Assembly (NCBI GenBank): GCA_028704945.1
Contig: JAQWEL010000006.1
Span: 29,114-93,113, forward strand
Reading direction: 5' to 3'
Length of the DNA: 64,000 bases
Origin: Patescibacteria group bacterium
GTDB taxonomy: Bacteria; Patescibacteriota; Patescibacteriia; Patescibacteriales; Patescibacteriaceae
Shown here: in pieces, positions 1 to 7,559 of the stretch
How positions within the stretch are numbered: the stretch's first letter is position 1
Layout of the letters: every line of letters starts with the position of its first letter
Translations under genes and position numbers: made by a program
Notes under the pieces: model-generated
The model's input: only the letters and a program-made list of their open reading frames with translations
What the model was told of the DNA's origin: nothing
The model's database searches: none

Positions 1-1044
1 ACCGTTAGCACTATAATAGCCACTAATTTCCTTACTGTTGTCTTTAGTGAGTTTTAAAAACAAAGGAAAACTATAGGAGCCGCCGTTAGTTTGGAGATTT
101 GGCGCAACAACACCTGGACAGCTACCTTCGGAACACAATTCCCCTTCCAAGGATTGATATTGGAAAGCAATACCATTTCCTGGTGTTGTTACAATAAAAG
201 CTTGGCCGTTGCCACCCCCGGAAGCCACGGTATTTTGGACAGTAATACCGGTTTTAGCCCATTCACTGGAACCCGTTTGAGAATTAATCAAAGCTTCGGC
301 CACAAAACCGTTACTAACTGTAGATGTGCTATAAGCATGAGTAGCGCCATAAGAGCTCTGCCAGACATCTTCCCCGTAAACATTGGAAATTGACAATACT
401 CCGCCGCCAACTGTCGCGCTGCCGGCCGTGCCGATATCAGTTTTTGTCCAGCCACTAGGCAATGAAGATCCGGAAGTAAAATCGGCGAATATCGAAAAAA
501 CATCCTGACCATTGCTGACAGCCGCGGCCTCATTATTTCCATAATAGATGTATAAGGAAGTCCCTGTCACCGGCAATAATGATAGCTTAACCCATAATTT
601 TGTCGCTGTATGGTTACAAGAATTGGCCGTCGGCGCAGTCGCAATCCAGGTAGGCAAAACATTGCCATTAACGTCAACTACTCTAATATCATTGCAATCA
701 GAAGCCATCTTGGAATCGCTGATTAATTGGGCAGTATTTATATAGATAGGGATCTGGTAGTTGTTCAAGTCAGAATCAGCGTTATTGGTGATCGAAACAC
801 TTTGACGATATTTCCAGGAAGCGTCATACCAATTATTTTTTGTTTGCAAAATAAGGCCAGTACTAGTTGCGCTTAAACCGGAAGTACTATCGTATTTAGT
901 ATCATCTGACCAGCTGCTTTGTCCCGAGCCGCCAAGCCAATTATTCTGTTCCCAAGTTAAACCGCTAGCACAAACAAAACGAGTAACACAAAAAACAATT
1001 GCTATCGTTAAAATAAGTAATAGTTGGAAGGCTTTTGAGTGCAT
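1..1044 (-). CDS. Secreted DUF2341 surface protein (3' end outside window)
   Basis: The reading frame is open from an ATG at 1044 to the window edge (348 codons, no stop), so the C-terminus is missing. Residues 1-27 form a signal peptide: a short basic start, a hydrophobic core, then a C-A-S region. Residues about 76-185 match the DUF2341 pattern (W-K-Y-R, N-N-Y-Q-I-P, D-I-R-V-V-D, P-T-W-I, L-Y-I-Y-Y-G-N). From about 188 a beta-rich segment resembles a laminin-G/concanavalin-like fold. DUF2341 proteins are exported and often cell-surface or adhesion related; the exact role is unknown. The upstream region has no good Shine-Dalgarno sequence. It is probably backbone, just outside the accessory island. 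Confidence 0.8.
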   Translation of the reverse strand, partial: MHSKAFQLLLILTIAIVFCVTRFVCASGLTWEQNNWLGGSGQSSWSDDTKYDSTSGLSATSTGLILQTKNNWYDASWKYRQSVSITNNADSDLNNYQIPIYINTAQLISDSKMASDCNDIRVVDVNGNVLPTWIATAPTANSCNHTATKLWVKLSLLPVTGTSLYIYYGNNEAAAVSNGQDVFSIFADFTSGSSLPSGWTKTDIGTAGSATVGGGVLSISNVYGEDVWQSSYGATHAYSTSTVSNGFVAEALINSQTGSSEWAKTGITVQNTVASGGGNGQAFIVTTPGNGIAFQYQSLEGELCSEGSCPGVVAPNLQTNGGSYSFPLFLKLTKDNSKEISGYYSANG

Positions 1045-1157
1045 ATTGTAGATAAAATAATTTTATCATTTTATCTTTTTTCAGTCAATTATAAACAATA
1101 ATACTACCTCTTCGAATCCCTTCCAAAACTACAAAATAAAAAGACACTAATTTTATA

Positions 1158-1308
1158 CGGGAATAGGGATTTATCGTGCTCGGCTACGGCTTCGCCATAA
1201 CGCCTTGCTTATCCAAGGCTTTCCCAAAGCCTTGTCCGACGCTCGTTGCGATAACTTGGCTCACCCGCCAAGCTATCTAACTCGCTTCCAACCTGTTCGA
1301 ATCCCTAT
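1158..1308. repeat. Structured segment bounded by inverted tRNA T-arm pieces
   Basis: The left edge (1158-1171, CGGGAATAGGGATT) is identical to 14 nt of the tRNA-Gln at 19548-19561 and in the same orientation. The right edge (1295-1308, GTTCGAATCCCTAT) is identical in inverted orientation to 19553-19566. Between them lie several GC-rich hairpins, for example CAAGGCTTT/AAAGCCTTG and CTTGGC/GCCAAG. It may be a decayed attachment site or a small repeat built on tRNA ends. Confidence 0.5.
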
Positions 1309-1318
1309 CAATTCAAGA

Positions 1319-1371
1319 CAACAAAAAATAAGAGCAAGTTTTTTAAAAAAACTTGCTCTTATTTTTTGTTG
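1319..1371. terminator. 53-bp perfect palindrome, probable bidirectional terminator
   Basis: Positions 1319-1344 and 1346-1371 are exact reverse complements around a single A (26-bp arms), with A-rich and T-rich ends on both strands. It lies about 180 bp beyond the stop of the minus-strand HEPN gene, where a terminator would be expected, although the perfect symmetry is longer than an ordinary terminator needs. Confidence 0.6.
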
Positions 1372-1554
1372 CTCCCCACGTTGGATTCAAACTGGAAAAC
1401 TAGCGTTTTCCAAGGGGTTTAAGGATGATTTTTCTAGGTCAAAATAACAGAAGTCGGTCGGGTATTTGGAATAAAAATGGGACAAACGGGACAGTATAAA
1501 TGACTTATTTTATTAGCTATTTGACAGAATAGTAAAATTATGAGATTTACTAAA

Positions 1555-2838
1555 TTATTTGATACCCAACTTCAAAACCAACAAAGAAAAGACATTGCTA
1601 ACAGAAATAAATATGAAGCCTAATAATTTTTCATTATAAGTAATATAACCCTTATGTGCGTAGCTACATCGTAATTTATATAATTCATCAAACCAAGGCA
1701 GTAAATCTGACTTTAATGCATTTATTCCCCCAACAATAAAGGTTTTATTCTCTGTTTTCCCTTCCCCTGGCACGAATAAATGCTCCAAGGCGCAATATAT
1801 TAGTAATATTTTTGCACCTAAATCCTGCATTTGAGTTACAGAGCTCAATATATCGAGAGTTGGCTCAATGTCTTTCATTGATTTTTCAGACCATGGATTA
1901 GATAAATGTTCAAAAATTATTTTATTTTCAGATATATATTTACTTAAATGCTCAAAAGTTCTAGTATCTAGCCACATTTCTGATAATCCACGATAACCAA
2001 AAGACAAAAACATAGCGCCGTCGGGAATTTTTTCCCATGGCCTTTTTTTGTATTCATCCCAACAATAGCAACCGAGACAATGAGAACCTAATATAGTAGG
2101 GCTCTCGGGAGCCATAATTGATATTTTATTTTCATCAAAATCTATCTGCGCTGGACGAATAAAACTCGCTATACGGAGCATATTAAAAAATGCTCGTAAA
2201 TGTGCCGTAGCATAAAAAGTAATATATCCATCAGACCCTAATACAGAATAGGCAATTGATGGCATTTGAAAAAACTCTATTGATGATTTTAGATCATAAC
2301 TTCTATAACCAGGTTCAATTTCTTTATGTTTATTAATAATGTTTTCATCCTTGATATAAGCCATAAAAGGTAAATCCAATTCGGCAAATAATTTATCAAA
2401 GAAGTCTTGTGTTTCATTATTATCGCCCCTAAAAAATTTAATATGAGACAATAATTTCTTCTCATTAATATTAAATAGCCCTTTAATTTTTATATCAATA
2501 AGACTTTCTGCGCCCAAATTTTTGTACCCCCAGAAACCATAAAAATTACTACCGACTCTTTGCATATACTCCTTCTCATTATTAACAGCAAAAACCATCT
2601 TACATCTAAATAGAATATTAATAATTTCTATTGGCAATATTTTAAGTTTTAAATTCTCAAATAAGTAAAAAATATCTGATAATTCATTTAATAAAAATCT
2701 TTGATGATAATATTTATCTTGATGCCATTTATCAACTAATTCCATCTTCAAAGACAAGGCAATCTCTTTGTCCGCTTCTTTGCTTAACCTTAAATATATA
2801 TCATCTCCGATTATTTTCTTTAACTCTTCAATGGTCAT
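1555..2838 (-). CDS. HEPN-domain protein, candidate defence ribonuclease
   Basis: A 427-aa protein that I do not recognise over its first 320 residues. The C-terminal 80 residues look like a HEPN domain: helical, with an A-L-E-H-L-F helix and an R-x4-H motif (R390 to H395, within L-R-C-S-Y-A-H). In HEPN proteins this motif is the RNase active site, so an abortive-infection or toxin-like RNase is a reasonable inference. The middle has two Cys pairs (C-L-G-C-Y-C near residues 265-270). It starts 2 nt after the stop of the membrane-protein gene and is the last gene of a tight operon that follows Hachiman. Base composition is more AT-rich than the backbone. It could instead be a non-catalytic sensor. 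Confidence 0.65.
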   Translation of the reverse strand: MTIEELKKIIGDDIYLRLSKEADKEIALSLKMELVDKWHQDKYYHQRFLLNELSDIFYLFENLKLKILPIEIINILFRCKMVFAVNNEKEYMQRVGSNFYGFWGYKNLGAESLIDIKIKGLFNINEKKLLSHIKFFRGDNNETQDFFDKLFAELDLPFMAYIKDENIINKHKEIEPGYRSYDLKSSIEFFQMPSIAYSVLGSDGYITFYATAHLRAFFNMLRIASFIRPAQIDFDENKISIMAPESPTILGSHCLGCYCWDEYKKRPWEKIPDGAMFLSFGYRGLSEMWLDTRTFEHLSKYISENKIIFEHLSNPWSEKSMKDIEPTLDILSSVTQMQDLGAKILLIYCALEHLFVPGEGKTENKTFIVGGINALKSDLLPWFDELYKLRCSYAHKGYITYNEKLLGFIFISVSNVFSLLVLKLGIK

Positions 2839-2840
2839 AA

Positions 2841-3203
2841 TTAATTAAATCTTAACTTTCGTAAAAATCTTCCAACCAGCCAATAACATAATAGATATAA
2901 AAGAAAATAGACAATATCTACATAGGTATTAGCAAAAATCTTCGGTCCAAAAATTAATCCTGAAACAAACAATATCCCCCAATATAAATAATTATAAGCT
3001 ATACTTCCAAACATTCCCCATCGCCCATTAATTGCCTTAATAAAAGAAACTACTAATAAAAACAGTAATATGCCGGTAACCGAAAGCCAATTTGAAGAGA
3101 GGAATAAAATTAAACCATCCCAAAGAGCCTGATAAGCTTGTACTTGAGCATCACTAATGATTTTAAATAAATATTTTACGACTTCTGTAGTTGAGGCATT
3201 CAT
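2841..3203 (-). CDS. Small three-helix membrane protein in the HEPN operon
   Basis: A 120-aa hydrophobic protein of unknown family. Transmembrane segments are visible at about residues 31-55, 66-88 and 92-111, with a basic C-terminal tail (G-R-F-L-R-K-L-R). Its ATG overlaps the stop of the preceding 53-aa ORF in an ATGA, and its stop lies 2 nt before the HEPN gene, so translation of the three is probably coupled. A membrane partner next to an RNase-like protein suggests either anchoring, regulation, or a membrane-acting effector. No function is assigned. Confidence 0.7.
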   Translation of the reverse strand: MNASTTEVVKYLFKIISDAQVQAYQALWDGLILFLSSNWLSVTGILLFLLVVSFIKAINGRWGMFGSIAYNYLYWGILFVSGLIFGPKIFANTYVDIVYFLLYLLCYWLVGRFLRKLRFN

Positions 3204-3361
3204 AATTTACCTTTTAGACTTTTATCTGGAGGAGTTATCTTGCCATCCTTAATCTTATACCCTTCTTTAATTAAACGAATATGAACTTTCTTAAGCGCAT
3301 CAAAAAATCCAGCAAAATTTTCTATCTCTTTTTCAGTAAATATATATTCTTTTTTCTTCAT
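3200..3361 (-). CDS. 53-aa ORF, first gene of the HEPN operon
   Basis: A 53-aa, lysine-rich, soluble-looking protein running from ATG at 3361 to TGA at 3202-3200. The TGA shares an ATGA with the start of the membrane-protein gene, the usual sign of translational coupling and the main reason to call it real. It starts 45 nt after the hamB stop, with no terminator seen between. The sequence is mostly helical (residues 9-35) followed by a G-Y-K-I-K-D-G-K-I beta-like end. No family is recognised; a small DNA- or protein-binding regulator, or an antitoxin, are both possible. Confidence 0.65.
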   Translation of the reverse strand: MKKKEYIFTEKEIENFAGFFDALKKVHIRLIKEGYKIKDGKITPPDKSLKGKL

Positions 3362-3406
3362 ATTTCTTATTTAAATATTTTTACAATAGCCACAAGATAT
3401 ATAAAT

Positions 3407-5923
3407 CTATTTATTCGTAAAAAATTGGATTTCAAAAATTAATATATCATTTTCTTTATTTGAGCGCATATCTTCCACAATATTATAATCTACAATGATA
3501 TGCCCATCCACCATATCTATATATTTAAAATATTTTTCATCCTTCATTTTTTTTGCCAACTCCATAGAGAACCCCTCCTTTAACATCATAATTAAAGTTT
3601 GATCATCTGTCCCATATTTTATTTTTTCATAAAAACTTTTATTCAGAAACCCTAAATCATTTAAAATTTCTACATATTTTACAATAAAATAATCAATATA
3701 ATCTTGCTCTTCTTTTATACGAACAATCGCCAGATTGACTATTGCAGACTCAGTTTTCTCGTCTAAATCAACATAGTTATTTCTGAAATCAGTATCATTC
3801 ATTTTACAGTCACCCCAAGTAGACCCTACATAAATTTTTCTTTTTCCTGACTCTAGCTTATTCCAATATGAAACTATTTTTCCAATCATCATTTTATAAG
3901 GGGCGCTATTCATTTTCCATGATAAAAACATAGCATAAAATCGCCTTGTTTTTTCATCACTTAAACGACTAATATTCTTTTCGCTGAATTTCTTTTCTTT
4001 ATTATAAAGTTCTTTTTGCCTTAAACTTACATTTTTAATAAAAATATCAAATATTACCGATAGCAACTCCTCGGGGTCATTAATGTTTATTCTCTCCTTA
4101 TTATCATCATAGTTTTTATTAATAACGGATTCATTTTCATATATATCAAAGTCATAAACATTATTTTTAAAACACAACTTCGCTATTTCTGATTTTACTA
4201 TTCTTACGTCTTTATCTGTAACGATTTCTGGTTCAATATTTATTAAGTATTCAAGAGATTCATTAAGATTTTGCTTTTCTAAATCATTAAGTTCACTGGT
4301 GTTTTGTTTTATCAATGGATTTTCAATTTTATCTTTAATTATCTTGTTCTCTTTCACGGATTTTATTAAAAAATTTTCTGGATTGAATTTTTTTGACGAA
4401 TATCTACTTTTCAAAACGTAAACTTCTGGTTCTAACATATTAAGATTACCAGAAAAGTCATCAAAAACTTCACTAAATCTACAAACCCTACCAGTCAAAT
4501 TTTTAAACTGAGAAGGATTTAAACTCTTTTTCCCTTTAGCGGATGACAATAAAAATATTTTTTCAGCAGGAATATTAACTCCCTGTAATAAAGTTGAGGT
4601 GGTAACAATATATTTAACATTATTAATTCTTGAGAATATATCCTCAACATACATGCGAACATTTTCCGGCATGCTTCCATGATGATAAACCACTCCATTC
4701 TCAATTGTCTTAATTAAGTTATAATCCTTATGGAGAAAATCCTTTAAAGCCTCCTGGGCTTTTTTTATTTCTGTACCAACCTCGATTGGATTTTTGACAG
4801 ACAAAGAAAATGATTCAATATCAATAGGCCTATTTAGGTAAACTATGTTTTTCGTCGCTCCGTGTTGATTAATAAAATCAAATTCCTTAACATCTGTCTG
4901 TTTCTCAGACTCAAAAGTCATATTAAGGAATTGATCATAAATACATAGTTTTCTATCCTTCGCCGTTAAATCAGAATAAAAATATTTTTCAACTTTTATA
5001 AACTCATTAATATTTTCGACAGCTAAGTTATCATCACTTGAAAATATTCTTATATTCTCCGGTTGAGATAAAAATGGAGTAAAATAGTAAAACTTTGTTA
5101 AGCTATTTCTATTCTTTAAAATATGCAAATCCTGCACGGCCAGGGTTTCCCTAGGGTCAATATCTATTATATTATGCGCCTCATCTATCAAAACTACATC
5201 AAAAATTAATTTTGGATGCTTTTGCAATAGTCTAAGCAATCTTTCTTGAGTTAAGACAGCAATAAATCCGTTGACTGATTCGGAATACATATCCGGATGA
5301 GTTATCACTCTGGACTTAGAGTTTCTAATTTTAACATTCTTTGTTAAATTTCTCTTTGTTTGCGCCAATAACGATTTTGTCGGCACAATAATACATACAT
5401 TTTTACCAATATTATCTTCAACCTTAGAAATAATGATTTCTGATTTTCCATAGGAGGTAGGAGCGACGATAATAAAATCTTCTTCTTTTTTAGAAAAAGT
5501 ATCCAATCTTTTCTGCCCCTCAGAAAGATATATGGTTCTATCTCCTTTTTCTTTTTTAAAATAATCACAAGAAGCGGAAATAAATGAATTATAAAAACTA
5601 TCATTAAATAGATACTTGCTAAGATATTTTCCCTCAATGAATTTAGACACCGGGATGTAATTATAATTTATTGAAATATCATACAAAGGGATATAATTAT
5701 TAGATAAGTTTGAATATCTTAAAATTATTTTATAACCCAATTTTCTTAGATGATAATCCTCTGTATTTGAAAAAATGACTGCAAATTTTAATAATAAAAA
5801 AAGATCGTCTTCTGACAAATCTTCATATTTATCAAGAAACAATCTTTTATAGGCAGCAAAAAAAATAGATTCATTTAATAATTTTTTATTTTGTATATCT
5901 TTTAATTTTGCGGCCTTGTTCAT
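3407..5923 (-). CDS. hamB: Hachiman helicase HamB
   Basis: An 838-aa superfamily 2 helicase. Visible motifs: a Q-like element (G-Q-K-R-L, about 136-140), Walker A A-P-T-S-Y-G-K-S (154-161), motif II D-E-A-H (247-250), motif V T-S-T-L-L-Q-G-V-N-I-P and motif VI containing L-T-G-R-V-C-R-F in the second RecA domain. Its start lies directly after the stop of the DUF1837-like gene, which is the gene order of the Hachiman anti-phage system, where HamA is a nuclease activated by the HamB helicase/DNA sensor. The N-terminal 120 residues and a long helical C-terminus fit HamB architecture. The call rests on motifs and gene pairing. Confidence 0.8.
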   Translation of the reverse strand: MNKAAKLKDIQNKKLLNESIFFAAYKRLFLDKYEDLSEDDLFLLLKFAVIFSNTEDYHLRKLGYKIILRYSNLSNNYIPLYDISINYNYIPVSKFIEGKYLSKYLFNDSFYNSFISASCDYFKKEKGDRTIYLSEGQKRLDTFSKKEEDFIIVAPTSYGKSEIIISKVEDNIGKNVCIIVPTKSLLAQTKRNLTKNVKIRNSKSRVITHPDMYSESVNGFIAVLTQERLLRLLQKHPKLIFDVVLIDEAHNIIDIDPRETLAVQDLHILKNRNSLTKFYYFTPFLSQPENIRIFSSDDNLAVENINEFIKVEKYFYSDLTAKDRKLCIYDQFLNMTFESEKQTDVKEFDFINQHGATKNIVYLNRPIDIESFSLSVKNPIEVGTEIKKAQEALKDFLHKDYNLIKTIENGVVYHHGSMPENVRMYVEDIFSRINNVKYIVTTSTLLQGVNIPAEKIFLLSSAKGKKSLNPSQFKNLTGRVCRFSEVFDDFSGNLNMLEPEVYVLKSRYSSKKFNPENFLIKSVKENKIIKDKIENPLIKQNTSELNDLEKQNLNESLEYLINIEPEIVTDKDVRIVKSEIAKLCFKNNVYDFDIYENESVINKNYDDNKERININDPEELLSVIFDIFIKNVSLRQKELYNKEKKFSEKNISRLSDEKTRRFYAMFLSWKMNSAPYKMMIGKIVSYWNKLESGKRKIYVGSTWGDCKMNDTDFRNNYVDLDEKTESAIVNLAIVRIKEEQDYIDYFIVKYVEILNDLGFLNKSFYEKIKYGTDDQTLIMMLKEGFSMELAKKMKDEKYFKYIDMVDGHIIVDYNIVEDMRSNKENDILIFEIQFFTNK

Positions 5924-5924
5924 A

Positions 5925-6740
5925 TCAGCTATTAATCTCTTGCTCTAGAAAACTTTCTATTTTTTTGTATGTAGGCTTTTGTATCGAAAAAATAATAACG
6001 CCATCAAAAGCCTTATCCTTGATTTTCGCTTTATAGTCCCCTAACTTTACCGGACAAATTTTATTATCCAACGCCTTATATAAAACAGAGCTAAGAAGTA
6101 CATTCTTGCTCTTATGCTTTATAACATCAGAATAATCGGATTTTAATAATTTTTTGATGTCCAATACTTTTTTTGAATCAAAGACGGTTGACTTTACATC
6201 GTCTAAAACTGAATCCCAAAAAACTTTTTCTGGTTTTTCAGAAATATGAGATAAAATTCCACTATTTTTTGATTTAGCTCTATTTAATAAAATAATATTC
6301 TTCCGATTTGTTTCATCGTCATCCTTATCTCCGCCTGATTTTACCTCAGAATACCACAACCCCTTCTGTTCATTGTCATAATAAACAACGTCAAAACCTT
6401 TTTTTACTCCAGACTCTTCTTTATTGTTCATGATAGAAATTGTTTGAAAATTGTTTATATACTTCGGAATTAATAAATGTGCGAGGAGTTCACCAATCAT
6501 ACCCTTTCTGGTATTTTCTTTTTTTTGTTTATATCTTCTTAAAAACTCTCTTAGTGTTTCTTTATAGCTATAATAATCACCCGGCTCAGATGCAACAACT
6601 TGACCATAACATATGCCACTGAGCATATTTCTTATTTCTGACATTAATTCAGGGCTAAAATCTTCTATATAACAAATATAAACACCACTATCCTTGGAAG
6701 CTTTAAAGTCTATGCCTTTAATTTTAGTGCTGCTATTCAT
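5925..6740 (-). CDS. hamA: Hachiman nuclease HamA (DUF1837)
   Basis: A 271-aa protein when started at ATG 6740. A longer in-frame extension to 6884 exists, but it encodes an isolated hydrophobic stretch, runs into the divergent gene and is unlikely to be used. The PD-(D/E)xK core is visible: G-M-I-G-E-L-L-A (E84), K-K-G-F-D-V-V (D117) and W-Y-S-E-V-K (E132, K134). This is the DUF1837 pattern of HamA, the effector nuclease of Hachiman, which degrades DNA when released by HamB. The two genes are separated by about one nucleotide, so they are co-translated. Confidence 0.8.
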   Translation of the reverse strand: MNSSTKIKGIDFKASKDSGVYICYIEDFSPELMSEIRNMLSGICYGQVVASEPGDYYSYKETLREFLRRYKQKKENTRKGMIGELLAHLLIPKYINNFQTISIMNNKEESGVKKGFDVVYYDNEQKGLWYSEVKSGGDKDDDETNRKNIILLNRAKSKNSGILSHISEKPEKVFWDSVLDDVKSTVFDSKKVLDIKKLLKSDYSDVIKHKSKNVLLSSVLYKALDNKICPVKLGDYKAKIKDKAFDGVIIFSIQKPTYKKIESFLEQEINS

Positions 6741-6789
6741 TTTAAAACTATATATTAACCATTTTAATGATGTAATTTTCCCATAAAAA

Positions 6790-6803
6790 TTGACAAAAGT
6801 CAA
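6790..6803. promoter_or_regulatory. Palindromic operator candidate between hamA and divergent gene
   Basis: TTGAC-AAAA-GTCAA is a perfect 5-bp dyad in the 97-bp gap between the hamA start (6740) and the likely start of the divergent HTH-like gene (6838). Read on the minus strand, TTGTCA could serve as a -35 element for hamAB. An operator for the neighbouring regulator is a natural reading but is inferred from position only. Confidence 0.4.
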
Positions 6804-6837
6804 TGAAATTAGTAATAATATAAACAAATATAAATAT

Positions 6838-7419
6838 ATGGAAACAATAAGCAAGGACCAGCACGAGGCCTTAAAAATATACAAGGAAATAAGTGAGTTA
6901 CAGCGAGAAACCGTTAAAAAAATGAGAAAAGCGGGTTTTTATGATGACCTCGATAAAAGTATAGCCGAGCTTATTGCTAGCCATAAAGTATCACCAAGAA
7001 CAGCTGAGATTCTAAAAAATTATCTTGTGCATCCAAGCCTAGACAAGGCTTTAGATCAAGTTGAGGCTATTTCTCTGTCTATGTTTGATAAGATACTGGC
7101 CGGCAAAGGCATAGACGGGAAGATAAATCTACGTTTATATAAAAATGGCGTGCTTGGATATAACCCAATCGATAACCGCAGATACGTAATGAATAAAGAA
7201 AAGATGAGAATCGAAATATTGAAGGTATTAGCTAATGAGCAATTAAAAGCTCAAGAAATTTCAGACATACTCAACTCAACGCCTGGCTCCATAAGAAAAG
7301 CCATAGAATCAATTAACAAAAATTCTTCATTATTTTTAGAAATTGATGATAAGTTAATAGAGTCTGATAATAAGCTTGGATACTTTTTGAATGAAAAGTA
7401 TTATTTGATATTAGATTAA
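6838..7419 (+). CDS. Helical protein with C-terminal winged-helix-like segment, possible regulator
   Basis: A 193-aa protein with start chosen at ATG 6838 (M-E-T-I-S-K-D-Q-H); an upstream TTG at 6790 in the same frame would lie inside the operator-like palindrome. Residues about 1-105 are helical and charged. Residues about 120-175 look like a winged helix: R-I-E-I-L-K-V-L-A, then Q-E-I-S-D-I-L-N-S-T-P-G-S-I-R-K-A-I as helix-turn-helix. It is divergent from hamAB and could control it. It could also be an independent phage-derived gene. A terminator follows at 7454. Confidence 0.55.
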   Translation: METISKDQHEALKIYKEISELQRETVKKMRKAGFYDDLDKSIAELIASHKVSPRTAEILKNYLVHPSLDKALDQVEAISLSMFDKILAGKGIDGKINLRLYKNGVLGYNPIDNRRYVMNKEKMRIEILKVLANEQLKAQEISDILNSTPGSIRKAIESINKNSSLFLEIDDKLIESDNKLGYFLNEKYYLILD

Positions 7420-7453
7420 TCCGTTCCCGCAACCTAGAGTTAATAACTTAAAC

Positions 7454-7480
7454 AAGAGAGCTAATTTTAGCTCTTTTTTG
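7454..7480 (+). terminator. Rho-independent terminator
   Basis: AGAGCTAA/TTAGCTCT hairpin (7457-7464 with 7467-7474) followed by a run of T, 35 bp after the stop at 7419. Confidence 0.8.
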
Positions 7481-7559
7481 TTATGCAACTCCAGTCCAGG
7501 GATTATTGTATTGATGTCATAATTAAAATAGAAAAATTAAAAAATTTATTCAAAAAATT

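Larger units (their letters stand above)
1045..1554. other. Gene-free, hairpin-rich left end of the island
   Basis: I see no convincing gene here. The stretch contains a structured segment at 1158-1308 bounded by pieces identical to a tRNA T-arm, a 53-bp perfect palindrome at 1319-1371, and a hairpin at 1390-1409 (TGGAAAAC/GTTTTCCA with a 4-nt loop) lying in a tRNA-like context. It is downstream of the minus-strand HEPN operon and upstream of the DUF2341 gene. Confidence 0.6.

Noticed and set aside
1376..1440. Functional tRNA gene
   Set aside because: A T-arm-like piece and a variable-arm-like hairpin are visible but the acceptor and anticodon stems cannot be formed.
6741..6884. N-terminal extension of hamA
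   Set aside because: It encodes an isolated hydrophobic stretch, overlaps the divergent gene start and lacks a ribosome binding site; the DUF1837 protein begins well at 6740.
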